Positions 1 through 6,469 are shown, counted from the first letter of the stretch. The stretch: DNA of 6,799 nucleotides from Actinomycetota bacterium (GCA_005883255.1 VAXS01000037.1:1-6799); one strand, 5' to 3'. Notes: generated by a model from the sequence alone, not told the origin. Numbers and translations: made by a program.

Positions 1-698
1 CCCGCCACGAGCTCGAGCTGTCGCCCTTCCGCATCGGCCGGACGCCGATCACCAACGGCACCTGGAGCCACTTCGCCGAGGGCGGCGGCTACGAGCGCCG
101 GGAGTGGTGGACCGACGAGGCCTGGCACTGGAAGGAGGAGTACGACATCACGCACCCCCGCAACTGGACGGACGGCGGGCGCGAGTGGCGAATCGGAGCC
201 TCGGAGCCCATCGACCCCGACAAGCCCGTCGTCCACGTCTCCTGGTTCGAGGCCGACGCCTTCGCCAGGGCCCACGGGCTCCGCCTCCCCACCGAGGCGG
301 AGTGGGAGCGGGCGGCGACCTGGGACCAGGAGACGGGAACCGCGCGGCGCTACCCCTGGGGCGACGAGGCGCCCACGCGCCGGCACGCCAACCTCGACCG
401 GCGCGCCTTCGGCCCCGCCCGGGCCGGCGCGTATCCGCGGGGCGCGGCCCCCAGCGGCTGCCTGGGGATGCTGGGCGACGTATGGGAGTGGACGGCCAGC
501 GAGTTTCGGGGCTACCCCGGCTTCGTGGCCCGCCCCTATCGCGAGTACTCCGAGGTGTTCTTCGGGCCCGACTACCGGGTCCTGCGGGGCGGGTCGTGGG
601 CCACCAGCGCCCGCGTGGCCACCCCCACGTTCCGGAACTGGGACTTCCCGGCGCGGCGGCAGATCTTCTCGGGCGTGCGGGTGGCGGCGGACGCATGA
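1..698 (+). CDS. egtB: EgtB, ergothioneine sulfoxide synthase (C-terminal part, 5' end outside window)
   Basis: EgtB is an iron-dependent enzyme that uses O2 to join a thiol substrate (gamma-Glu-Cys or Cys) to the imidazole of hercynine, forming the C-S bond of ergothioneine; it is cytosolic. Reading from base 3, 231 residues are visible, about the last half of a family normally near 430 residues. They form the FGE-sulfatase-like domain: PFRIGRTPITN near residues 9-18, PVVHVSW near 75-81, GLRLPTEAEWERAA at 92-105, GDVWEW at 158-163, YRVLRGGSWA at 191-200, and the EgtB-type ending FRNWDFPARRQIFSGVRVA at 210-228. D214 and R218 in the WDxPxR stretch match by spacing the Asp and Arg that I recall binding gamma-Glu-Cys in the mycobacterial enzyme. 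The DinB-like domain carrying the iron histidines lies upstream, outside the window. The stop overlaps the egtD start as ATGA. The EgtB-specific tail and the neighbouring egtD make a generic FGE-family protein unlikely. Confidence 0.93.
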   Translation, partial: RHELELSPFRIGRTPITNGTWSHFAEGGGYERREWWTDEAWHWKEEYDITHPRNWTDGGREWRIGASEPIDPDKPVVHVSWFEADAFARAHGLRLPTEAEWERAATWDQETGTARRYPWGDEAPTRRHANLDRRAFGPARAGAYPRGAAPSGCLGMLGDVWEWTASEFRGYPGFVARPYREYSEVFFGPDYRVLRGGSWATSARVATPTFRNWDFPARRQIFSGVRVAADA

Positions 699-1666
699 AC
701 CCGGTGATCGACGTTCACGTGGGAGCCGGCGCCGAGCGGCGGCTGGCCGAAGACGTGTTCGACGGGCTGACCAAGCCGTTCAAGGAGATCCCGCCCAAGC
801 ACTTCTACGACTCCCGGGGCTCGGAGCTGTTCGAGCGCATCTGCGAGCTGCCCGAGTACTACCCGACGCGCGCCGAGCGGTCGATCCTCGCCGACCGCGC
901 CGGGGAGATCGTGGCCGCCGCGGGCGACCCGGTCGAGCTGGTAGAGCTCGGCTCCGGCTCCACGCTGAAGGCGCGCATGCTGCTGGACGCGATGGGCGAG
1001 CCGGAGCGCTACGTCCCGGTGGACGTGTCCGAGCGGGTGGTGCGGGAGGCGGCGCACGAGCTGGCCGACGAGTACCCCGGGCTCGAGGTGCACGGGGTGG
1101 TCGGGGACTTCGAGCGCCATCTCGGCGAGGTGCCAGCGGCGAACGGCGGAGGGCGGCTGGTGGCGCTGCTGGGCGGGACGATCGGCAACTTCCCCCCCGG
1201 CACGCGCCGGCGGCTCCTGCGCGACGTGGCGGGACTGCTGGGGCCCGAGGACCGCTTCCTGCTGGGCACGGACCTGGTCAAGGACCCGGCGGTGATCGAG
1301 GCCGCCTACAACGACCCGGGCGGGATCACGGCCGAGTTCAATCGCAACCTCCTGCGCGTGATCAACCGCGAGCTCGACGCCGACTTCGAGCCCGACGCGT
1401 TCCAGCACGTGGCGTTCTTCGATCGCGACCGCGAGTGGATCGAGATGCGCCTGCGCGCCACGCGGCCCTGCCGCGTGCGCGTGGCCGCGTTGGGCCTCGA
1501 CGTGCAGTTCGCCGCCGGGGAGGAGCTGCGGACCGAGATCAGCGCGAAGTTCACCCGCCGGCGCCTGGCGGCCGACTTCGCCGCCGCCGGGCTGGAGCTC
1601 GCGACCCTGTGGACCGACCCGGACGGGCTGTTCGCGGTCTCGCTGGCCGCGCCCGCGCGACGCTAG
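695..1666 (+). CDS. egtD: EgtD, L-histidine N-alpha-methyltransferase
   Basis: EgtD transfers three methyl groups from S-adenosylmethionine to the alpha-amino group of histidine, giving hercynine, the first step of ergothioneine synthesis. The product is 323 residues, close to the 321 of the Mycobacterium smegmatis enzyme. Visible motifs: KHFYDSRGSELFE from 35, the YYPTRAE stretch at 55-61, SAM-binding ELGSGSTLKAR at 84-94, LGGTIGNFPP at 159-168, GTDLVKD at 191-197, the YNDPGGITAEFN stretch from 205, and EMRLR at 250-254. LRTEISAKF at 278-286 carries E281 and S283. Y38, Y56, N165, Y205, M251, E281 and S283 sit within one position of the histidine-binding residues I recall for the mycobacterial enzyme, so the histidine specificity looks intact. 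The ATG is chosen because it overlaps the egtB stop (ATGA), implying translational coupling; no clear Shine-Dalgarno sequence is seen. The same frame is open upstream to base 104, but that part is a shadow of egtB. Confidence 0.95.
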   Translation: MNPVIDVHVGAGAERRLAEDVFDGLTKPFKEIPPKHFYDSRGSELFERICELPEYYPTRAERSILADRAGEIVAAAGDPVELVELGSGSTLKARMLLDAMGEPERYVPVDVSERVVREAAHELADEYPGLEVHGVVGDFERHLGEVPAANGGGRLVALLGGTIGNFPPGTRRRLLRDVAGLLGPEDRFLLGTDLVKDPAVIEAAYNDPGGITAEFNRNLLRVINRELDADFEPDAFQHVAFFDRDREWIEMRLRATRPCRVRVAALGLDVQFAAGEELRTEISAKFTRRRLAADFAAAGLELATLWTDPDGLFAVSLAAPARR

Positions 1667-1671
1667 GCGGC

Positions 1672-1686
1672 TAGGCTCTCCGCCGC
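1672..1686 (+). promoter_or_regulatory. putative leaderless promoter (-10 element) of the SDR gene
   Basis: TAGGCT at 1672-1677 fits the actinobacterial -10 consensus TANNNT and lies 9 nt before the ATG at 1687. No Shine-Dalgarno sequence is present in the 20-nt gap after egtD, so a transcript starting at or next to the ATG is plausible. The hexamer is flanked by a short inverted repeat, GGCGG at 1666-1670 and CCGCC at 1680-1684. No convincing -35 element is visible. The same arrangement recurs before two downstream genes, which raises confidence, but this is inference from pattern only. Confidence 0.45.
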
Positions 1687-2457
1687 ATGCGGATCGAGGG
1701 CAGCGCAGCGCTGGTGGCGGGCGGCGCGTCGGGGCTGGGCGAGGCGACCGTCCGCCGGCTCCACGAGCGCGGCGCCACCGTGACCATCGCCGACGTCAAC
1801 GAGGAGCGCGGCCAGGCCCTGGCCCAGGAGCTGGGCCAGGACGCCGGCTTCGTGAAGGCCGACGTGACGAGCGAGGACGAGGTGAGCGCCGCCGTGGACG
1901 CGGCCGCGGCCAGCGCCGAGGACGGGCTGCGGATCAGCGTCTCCTGCGCGGGGGTGGGCTGGGCGGAGAAGGTCGCCGGCAAGCGCGGCCCGCACCAGCT
2001 CGTGCCCTTCGAGACCTTGGTCCGGATCAACCTCATCGGGACGTTCAACGTGCTGCGGTTCGCGGCCGCCACGATGCTGGGGAACGAACCCTTGGACGAC
2101 GACGAGCGCGGGGTGTGCCTGAACACCGCCTCGATCGCCGCCTTCGACGGCCAGATCAGCCAGATCGCCTACTCGGCGTCCAAGGGCGGGGTGGTGGGGA
2201 TGACCCTTCCGGCGGCCCGCGACCTGGCGGCCGGCGGGATCCGGGTGGCCACCATCGCCCCCGGGCTCTTCGACACCCCGCTGCTGGCGGCGCTGCCCCA
2301 GGAGCAGCGGGACGCGCTGGGCGCCCAGGTCCCGTTCCCCGCCCGGCTGGGCCTGGCCGGCGAGTACGCCGCCCTGGCCGAGCACCTGGTGGAGAACCGG
2401 ATGATCAACGGCGAGGTCATCCGCCTCGACGGCGCCCTGCGGATGCCGCCCCGGTAG
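1687..2457 (+). CDS. SDR-family dehydrogenase, HSD10 / type-2 3-hydroxyacyl-CoA dehydrogenase-like
   Basis: This is a 256-residue classical short-chain dehydrogenase. The nucleotide-binding glycine motif GGASGLG is at 12-18, D36 at the end of the second strand favours NAD(H) over NADP(H), and CAG at 87-89 replaces the usual NAG. The catalytic set is N115, S149, Y162 and K166 (YSASK at 162-166). The C-terminal half is strikingly close to animal HSD10 and bacterial equivalents as I remember them: AAFDGQ at 151-156, [11 protein letters not shown] at 171-181, [10 protein letters not shown] at 191-200, QVPFPARLG at 214-222 and [13 protein letters not shown] at 241-253. The likely reaction is NAD-dependent oxidation of a 3-hydroxyacyl-CoA in fatty-acid or branched-chain breakdown in the cytosol; the true substrate cannot be read from sequence because this group also acts on steroids and alcohols. 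The gene follows egtD by 20 nt but appears to have its own promoter, and nothing ties it to ergothioneine. Confidence 0.88.
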   Translation: MRIEGSAALVAGGASGLGEATVRRLHERGATVTIADVNEERGQALAQELGQDAGFVKADVTSEDEVSAAVDAAAASAEDGLRISVSCAGVGWAEKVAGKRGPHQLVPFETLVRINLIGTFNVLRFAAATMLGNEPLDDDERGVCLNTASIAAFDGQISQIAYSASKGGVVGMTLPAARDLAAGGIRVATIAPGLFDTPLLAALPQEQRDALGAQVPFPARLGLAGEYAALAEHLVENRMINGEVIRLDGALRMPPR

Positions 2458-2458
2458 C

Positions 2459-2475
2459 CGGCGGGCATGCCGCCG
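2459..2475 (+). terminator. possible hairpin terminator after the SDR gene
   Basis: One base after the SDR stop codon, CGGCGG (2459-2464) pairs perfectly with CCGCCG (2470-2475) around a 5-nt loop, GCATG. There is no following T-run, so if it acts as a terminator it would be of the GC-rich, U-poor kind suggested for actinobacteria. Its place between a stop codon and the next putative promoter fits that role. In DNA this GC-rich, a 6-bp stem can arise by chance. Confidence 0.3.
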
Positions 2476-2490
2476 TGCCGGGCCGGTCGG

Positions 2491-2505
2491 TAGCTTTCTC
2501 CGCCT
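2491..2505 (+). promoter_or_regulatory. putative leaderless promoter (-10 element) of the aminotransferase gene
   Basis: TAGCTT at 2491-2496 fits TANNNT and stands 9 nt before the ATG at 2506, the same distance as TAGGCT before the SDR gene. The bases between hexamer and ATG are also alike in both places (each contains CTCCGCC). No Shine-Dalgarno sequence or clear -35 element is visible in the 48-nt gap. The role is inferred from spacing and recurrence. Confidence 0.45.
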
Positions 2506-3330
2506 ATGACCCCCTTCGAGCAGTTCGCCATCGGCTTCGACCAGCGCGACCGCGCCCGCCTCCACGAGCTCTGGGACCAGGTGCTCGACTCCCACCGCTG
2601 GACCGAGTCCCGGATGGTGGACCGGTTCGAGCGGCTGTGGGGCGGCTGGAACCGGCTGGGCTCCGTCGCCTTCTCGAGCTGGTCGGGGGCGGCGCTGGCC
2701 GCGCTCGAGTACGCCGGCGTGCGGGGCGGGACCGTGCTGTGCCCCTCCAACACGTTCATGGCCACGCCGCTGTCCGTCCTGCAGGCGGGGGCCGAGGTGG
2801 CCTTCGTGGACTGCAACCGCGACGACCTGTGCATGTCGTTCGCCGACCTGGAGCGGGCGGTGGCGGAGCATCGCCCGCGCGCGGTGTGGCTGGTGCACAT
2901 CGGCGGCCACATCGCCTTCGAGGTGGAGGCGATCGCCGAGCTGTGCCGGGCCGAGGGGATCTTCCTGCTGGAGGACTGCGCCCACGCCCACGGCGCGGAC
3001 TGGCGCGGGCGCCGGCCGGGCGGCTGGGGCGACGCCGGGGTCTGGTCGTTCTACGCCACCAAGACGATCTCCACGGGCGAGGGCGGCATGCTCTCCTCGC
3101 GGCACGAGGAGCTGCTCGACTTCGCCCGCGGCTTTCGCAACTACGGCAAGCCCGACCACGGCGTGGATGGGCTCAGCCTGCGGATGAGCGAGTTCACGGC
3201 CGCGCTGGGCGTGGTGGGCGTGGAGCGGCTGGAGCAGATAGTGGCCTGGAAGAACCGGGTGGCGCGCCAGCGGCTGGATCCGGTCCATCCGGCCCGGGTG
3301 GAGCTGCCCGAGGGCATGACCTCGGGCCTT
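2506..3330 (+). pseudogene. DegT/DnrJ/EryC1/StrS-family PLP aminotransferase, C-terminally truncated with no stop codon of its own
   Basis: Members of this fold-type I PLP family transfer an amino group, usually from glutamate, to a keto-sugar nucleotide. About 275 residues look like a normal family member: SSWSGAALAALEYAGV at 57-72 (cofactor-phosphate loop region), PSNTFMATPLSVLQAGAEVAFVD from 80, EDCAHAHGA at 156-164 with D157 expected to pair with the pyridine nitrogen, SFYATKTISTGEGG at 181-194 with the probable Schiff-base lysine K186, and FRNYGK at 210-215. Family proteins are usually about 360-400 residues, so roughly 100 C-terminal residues are missing. After GMTSGL (270-275) the frame becomes Arg/Gly/Ala-rich shadow sequence running open through the epimerase gene to a TAG at 4825-4827 (773 codons). 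The epimerase start is only about 31 nt further on, so the missing domain is in no frame: this is a deletion or a misassembly, not a simple frameshift. The substrate is unknown; activity is unlikely. Confidence 0.8.
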
Positions 3331-3347
3331 GACGAACACCGCGGGTC

Positions 3348-3361
3348 TAGGATACGAGCCC
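3348..3361 (+). promoter_or_regulatory. putative leaderless promoter (-10 element) of the epimerase gene
   Basis: TAGGAT at 3348-3353 is a good TANNNT hexamer lying 8 nt before the TTG at 3362, matching the hexamer-to-start distance of the two upstream genes. A TTGACG at 3329-3334 looks like a -35 box but is only 13 nt from the hexamer, shorter than the usual 16-19, so its part is doubtful. The element lies just past the point where the aminotransferase loses similarity, so the epimerase may have kept its own promoter. Confidence 0.45.
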
Positions 3362-4330
3362 TTGCGGGCGATCGTGACAGGGGGCGCGGGCTTCATCGGC
3401 TCGCACGTGGTCGACGCGCTCCTGGCGCGCGAGGTGGACGTGCGGCTGGTCGACCGCCACGAGTCCCGCTATCACCCCAACGGCCGGACGGCCACCGTGC
3501 TCACCGACCTGCGCGAGGCGGACGCGGTGCGGGCCGCCATGGACGGCTGCGACGCCGTGGTCCACCTGGCGGCGGCGGCCGACGTCGGGCAGGTGGTGGC
3601 CGACCCGCGGGCGTCCGAGGACGTCAACACCCGCGGGACGCTCAACGTCCTGGAGGCCGCCCGGGACGCCGGGGTGGGCCGGGTGCTCTACGCCAGCACG
3701 ATCTGGGTGTACGGCGAGCAGGCCGACGGCGTGGTGGACGAGGACTCGTTCGTCGGCATCCCCCGCCACTTCTACACGGCGACCAAGCTGGCCGGGGAGA
3801 TGTACGCCCGCTCGCTGAGCGAGCTCTACGGCTTCGAGCACACGATCCTGCGCTTCGGGATCCCCTACGGCCCGCGCGCCCGCGAGGCCGCCGTGCTGCC
3901 CACGTTCGTGCGCCGGGCCCACGCGGGCCAGCCGATCACGATCGCCGGCGGCGGCGTGCAGTCGCGGCGCTTCGTCTACGTCGAGGACCTGGCGGACGGG
4001 GTGGCGCGGGCGCTTGCGCCGGTGGCCGCGAACCGCACGTACAACCTGGTCTCCGAGCAGGACGTCACGGTCCTGGAGCTGGCCGAGGTGGTGCGGGAGC
4101 TGGTGGCGCCTGTGGAGCTGATCCACGTGGACGGCCGGGCGGCCGACTTCCAGGGCGCGATCGTCTCCGGCGAGCGGGCGGCGCGCGAGCTGGGCTGGCG
4201 CGCGCGCACGCCCTTCCGCGAGGGCGCGCGACGCTATGTCGAGTGGTTCCTGGCCACCCAGGGCCCGGCGAACGGCAACGGCGCGCCGGCGGCGCTGGGC
4301 GACGCGGAGCCCGGGCTCGCCACGCCCTGA
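3362..4330 (+). CDS. NAD-dependent epimerase/dehydratase, extended SDR (nucleotide-sugar type)
   Basis: The product is 322 residues from the chosen start and resembles UDP-glucose 4-epimerase-like and nucleotide-sugar dehydratase enzymes, which use tightly bound NAD to oxidise and re-reduce a sugar nucleotide in the cytosol. GGAGFIG is at 7-13, D31 ends the second strand (NAD preference), VHLAAAADV is near 67-75, and the catalytic set is S112/T113 with Y138 and K142 (YTATK). LRFGIPYGPR (163-172) and RRFVYVEDLADGV (202-214) are typical substrate-domain motifs. TTG at 3362 is chosen because the protein then begins MRAIVTGGAGFIGSH, the usual distance from start to glycine loop, and because a -10-like hexamer ends 8 nt before it. 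A TTG at 3329 would add 11 residues. The last 22 or so residues (from about 301) are a Gly/Ala/Pro-rich tail with no motif. The exact sugar cannot be told. The aminotransferase remnant upstream suggests an amino- or deoxy-sugar setting. Confidence 0.87.
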   Translation: MRAIVTGGAGFIGSHVVDALLAREVDVRLVDRHESRYHPNGRTATVLTDLREADAVRAAMDGCDAVVHLAAAADVGQVVADPRASEDVNTRGTLNVLEAARDAGVGRVLYASTIWVYGEQADGVVDEDSFVGIPRHFYTATKLAGEMYARSLSELYGFEHTILRFGIPYGPRAREAAVLPTFVRRAHAGQPITIAGGGVQSRRFVYVEDLADGVARALAPVAANRTYNLVSEQDVTVLELAEVVRELVAPVELIHVDGRAADFQGAIVSGERAARELGWRARTPFREGARRYVEWFLATQGPANGNGAPAALGDAEPGLATP

Positions 4331-4333
4331 GCC

Positions 4334-5335
4334 GTGACCGTAGCGGAGCTGGTGGGCGGCATGGGGCTCGCCGGAGCCGCCGCCGCCTGCTTCGAGAGCG
4401 GCTACGTGCTCCAGGCCTACGAGGCGCGCCGGGCGCCGACGGACCGGGCCCTGCGGGCCTCGCTGTTCGCCTATCTCGTTCGCCGGCGGCGCTGGCTGGT
4501 GGCCGCCGGGCTGCTGGCGCTGGGCTGGCCGCTGCAGGTCGGGGCGCTGCGGCTGGCGCCGCTCACCGTCGTCCAGCCCACGCTCTCGCTGGGGTTGCTG
4601 CTGCTGCTGGCGTTCGCCGCCCGGTGGCTGCACGAGCGGGTGGGCGTCCGCGAGATCGCGGGCGTGCTGGGGATCGCCGCCGGCACCGCGGTGATCGCCT
4701 GGGGCTCGCCCGAGCACACCGACTCCCACGGCGACGCGGTCCAGCTGGCGCTCGCCCTGGCGCCGCTGGGAGCGCTCACGCTGGCGCCGTACGTGGCGGC
4801 GGCGGTGGCGCACCTGCGAGGACGTAGCGGCGCGGCGTCCGCCGGGCAGCTGGGCGGCGCAGCGCCGGCCGGCGCGGCGCGGCGCGGGAGCGGCTTCCTC
4901 GGCGGCTGGCTGCTCCTGCTCTCCGCCGGGGCGGCGGACGCCTGGTCCGCGCTGGCCACCAAGATCGTCTCGGACGAGATCGGCGGCGGCCGGTGGGGGT
5001 TCGCCCTGGCGTGGGCGGTGGGCGCGGGCGCGATGTTCGGGCTCGGACTGCTGAGCGAGATGACCGCGCTCCAGCGCCTCCCGGCCACCCGCGTCGGTCC
5101 CACCGTCCTGGCCATGCAGGTGGGCGTGCCGGTGGCGCTGGCGCCGCTGGCGCTGGGGGAGTCGTGGAGCGGGACGCCGCTGGGCGGCGCGGCGATCGCC
5201 CTGGGGCTCGTGGCCGTGGTGGCCGGGGTGGCGGTCCTCTCGAGCTCCCGCCCCGTGAGCCGCCTCAACCAGGGGGACCCGTCCCCGGCGGACCCGGCGG
5301 CCGAGGCCGAGCTGACGGCGCCCCGCTTCAGCTGA
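4334..5335 (+). CDS. EamA/DMT-superfamily-like multi-pass membrane protein, possible transporter
   Basis: This 333-residue, strongly hydrophobic protein has about nine apparent membrane segments by eye, near residues 6-26, 54-72, 78-96, 106-122, 134-158, 187-210, 221-241, 253-274 and 281-302. APLTVVQPTLSLGLLLLL from 75, followed by HERVGVREIAGVLGIAAGTAVIAW from 100, and the echo RVGPTVLAMQVGVPVALAPLALGE at 253-276, look like the two related halves of drug/metabolite-transporter proteins. A loop at about 161-187 is rich in Gly, Ala and Arg and probably sits between the halves. The last 30 residues are a hydrophilic tail. The substrate is unknown. The GTG start lies 3 nt after the epimerase stop, so the two are probably co-translated; no Shine-Dalgarno sequence is visible. 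Export of an envelope or metabolite product is possible but unsupported by any specific motif. The stop abuts the stop of the opposite-strand glycosyltransferase with no bases between. Confidence 0.75.
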   Translation: MTVAELVGGMGLAGAAAACFESGYVLQAYEARRAPTDRALRASLFAYLVRRRRWLVAAGLLALGWPLQVGALRLAPLTVVQPTLSLGLLLLLAFAARWLHERVGVREIAGVLGIAAGTAVIAWGSPEHTDSHGDAVQLALALAPLGALTLAPYVAAAVAHLRGRSGAASAGQLGGAAPAGAARRGSGFLGGWLLLLSAGAADAWSALATKIVSDEIGGGRWGFALAWAVGAGAMFGLGLLSEMTALQRLPATRVGPTVLAMQVGVPVALAPLALGESWSGTPLGGAAIALGLVAVVAGVAVLSSSRPVSRLNQGDPSPADPAAEAELTAPRFS

Positions 5336-6469
5336 CTACGCCCGCGCGGCCAGGCTCTCGCGGCCGGCCGCGGTGAGCTCGAGCACGACCTGGGAGGCGG
5401 CCGGCAAGCGCGCGAACTCCTCGACGCGGACCACCCGGGGCGCGGCCAGCGCGCGGGCGATCGCGGCCCGCAGCTCCGGCTCCGAGGCCACGACGTCGGC
5501 CAGGCCGAAGCGGCGGAAGGCGCGGTTGTTGAGCCGCACGTGGCCCACCCCCCAGCCGTAGGAGATCGGGCGGCAGCCCAGCATCCAGGCCTCCAGCACC
5601 GTGAGCCCGGCGGTCGAGTGCACCAGCACGTCCGCGGCCGCCATCACGTCCACCATGCGCTCGACGAAGCCCAGGATCCGCGCCCGCCGCTCGCCGGCCA
5701 GCTCGCCCTGGAGGCTGGCGCGCAGCGCGTCGTTGCGCCCGCACAGGCAGAGCACGGCGCCCACGCCGGGCACCTCGAGCGCGGCGCGCACCGCGCCCAC
5801 CAGGTCGCCCACGCCCCATCCGCCCCCGGACACGGCGACGACGCCCCCGGCGCCCGGCAGGCCCAGCGCGCGGCGCGCCTCCTCGGGCGACGGCGGGTCG
5901 AGGAATGCCGGGTCGGTGAGGCCGTGGACGGGCACGATCCGCGTCGCCGGGCCGGCGATCCGCCGCACCTCGTCCCCGGACTCCGGATGCGTGAGCAGGT
6001 GGACGTCGATCCCGCGGCTGGCCCAGTAGCGCAGCGCCGCCAGGTCGGTGATCGCGGACACGGTCGGCATCTCCAGGCGCCCCGCCCGGCGCAGCCGCGC
6101 CAGCCCCTCCGTCACCGCCGGATGCGTGGAGACCACCACGTCGGGCCGGCGCTCGCGGACGAAGCGCTCCAGCCGCCCCCCGCTCACCCGGTGCATCAGC
6201 CACTGCCCCAGCGCGCGAGTGGGCGCCAGGCGGGCGAACACCAGGTACTGGAGGTCGAAGACCCAGTGCATCCGGTCCAGGCCGAAGGTGGCGCGCATCC
6301 CGCCCTCGCCCACCGCGGTCATCGCCCGGCCCATGGCCGCGAGCCCGTCGGCGACCTCCACCTCGGCGCCCGGCGCCCGGTGGCGCAGCTCGGTGGCCAG
6401 CACGCGCGCCGGCAGCTCGTGCCCTTCGCCCACCCCGGCCGAGAGGATCAGAACCCGGGGACCCCTCAT
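5336..6469 (-). CDS. GT28 / MGDG-synthase-like glycosyltransferase
   Basis: The product is 377 residues with a GT-B layout. The N-terminal half resembles the MGDG-synthase/diacylglycerol glucosyltransferase domain: RVLILSAGVGEGHELPARVL at 5-24, VVVSTHPAVTEGL at 111-123, and VSAITDLAALRYW at 137-149 followed by DVHLLTHPE. The C-terminal half has the donor-binding features of family 28: AVSGGGWGVGD at 212-222, LCGRN at 242-246, GFVERMVDVMAAADVLVHSTAGLTVLEAW from 267 with E293, and GHVRLNNRAF at 309-318. Such enzymes act at the inner face of the cytoplasmic membrane, moving a sugar from a nucleotide donor to a lipid. Acceptor and sugar are not determined here. The ATG at 6469 is chosen because it directly precedes the glycine loop and overlaps the stop of the upstream deacetylase (ATGA), implying coupled translation. 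A frame-open extension to 6694 is a shadow of the deacetylase gene. MurG itself is less likely because the N-terminal motifs are of the MGDG type. Confidence 0.86.
   Translation of the reverse strand: MRGPRVLILSAGVGEGHELPARVLATELRHRAPGAEVEVADGLAAMGRAMTAVGEGGMRATFGLDRMHWVFDLQYLVFARLAPTRALGQWLMHRVSGGRLERFVRERRPDVVVSTHPAVTEGLARLRRAGRLEMPTVSAITDLAALRYWASRGIDVHLLTHPESGDEVRRIAGPATRIVPVHGLTDPAFLDPPSPEEARRALGLPGAGGVVAVSGGGWGVGDLVGAVRAALEVPGVGAVLCLCGRNDALRASLQGELAGERRARILGFVERMVDVMAAADVLVHSTAGLTVLEAWMLGCRPISYGWGVGHVRLNNRAFRRFGLADVVASEPELRAAIARALAAPRVVRVEEFARLPAASQVVLELTAAGRESLAARA
5354..5378. terminator. hairpin at the convergent gene junction, possible bidirectional terminator
   Basis: CGCGGCCGGCCGCG at 5359-5372 is a perfect 14-nt palindrome. 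Outside it, GCTC (5354-5357) can pair with GAGC (5375-5378) across a small bulge (one base on the left, two on the right). As RNA this gives a 5-bp inner stem with a CCGG loop plus a 4-bp outer stem. It begins 19 nt after the membrane-protein stop and lies inside the last codons of the opposite-strand glycosyltransferase. There is no T-run. Because the two genes have no space between their stops, any terminator would have to lie inside one of them, which is the main reason to call it. Confidence 0.35.

Noticed and set aside
104..694. Upstream extension of the EgtD frame
   Set aside because: The translation before the ATG at 695 is Arg/Pro-rich shadow of egtB, and the 323-residue product already has the family's normal length.
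1810..1824. Inverted repeat GGCCAGG-C-CCTGGCC
   Set aside because: It lies in the middle of the SDR gene and follows from Gln/Ala/Leu codons in GC-rich DNA; no sign of a regulatory role.
3329..3353. TTGACG and TAGGAT as a full -35/-10 promoter
   Set aside because: The spacer is only 13 nt, well short of the usual 16-19. Only the -10-like part is kept in the annotation.
1663..3396. Long minus-strand open frame of 577 codons across the SDR and aminotransferase
   Set aside because: Low-complexity His/Gly/Arg/Pro-rich translation with no recognisable motif, antisense to well-supported genes.
4590..4612. CTG triplet run
   Set aside because: It encodes a leucine run in a membrane segment of the DMT-like protein and is ordinary codon use.
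2506..4827. One 773-codon open frame as a genuine aminotransferase fusion protein
   Set aside because: Beyond about residue 275 the translation is Arg/Gly/Ala/Pro-rich with no domain, and it overlaps the clearly real epimerase in another frame. Very high GC explains the lack of stops.
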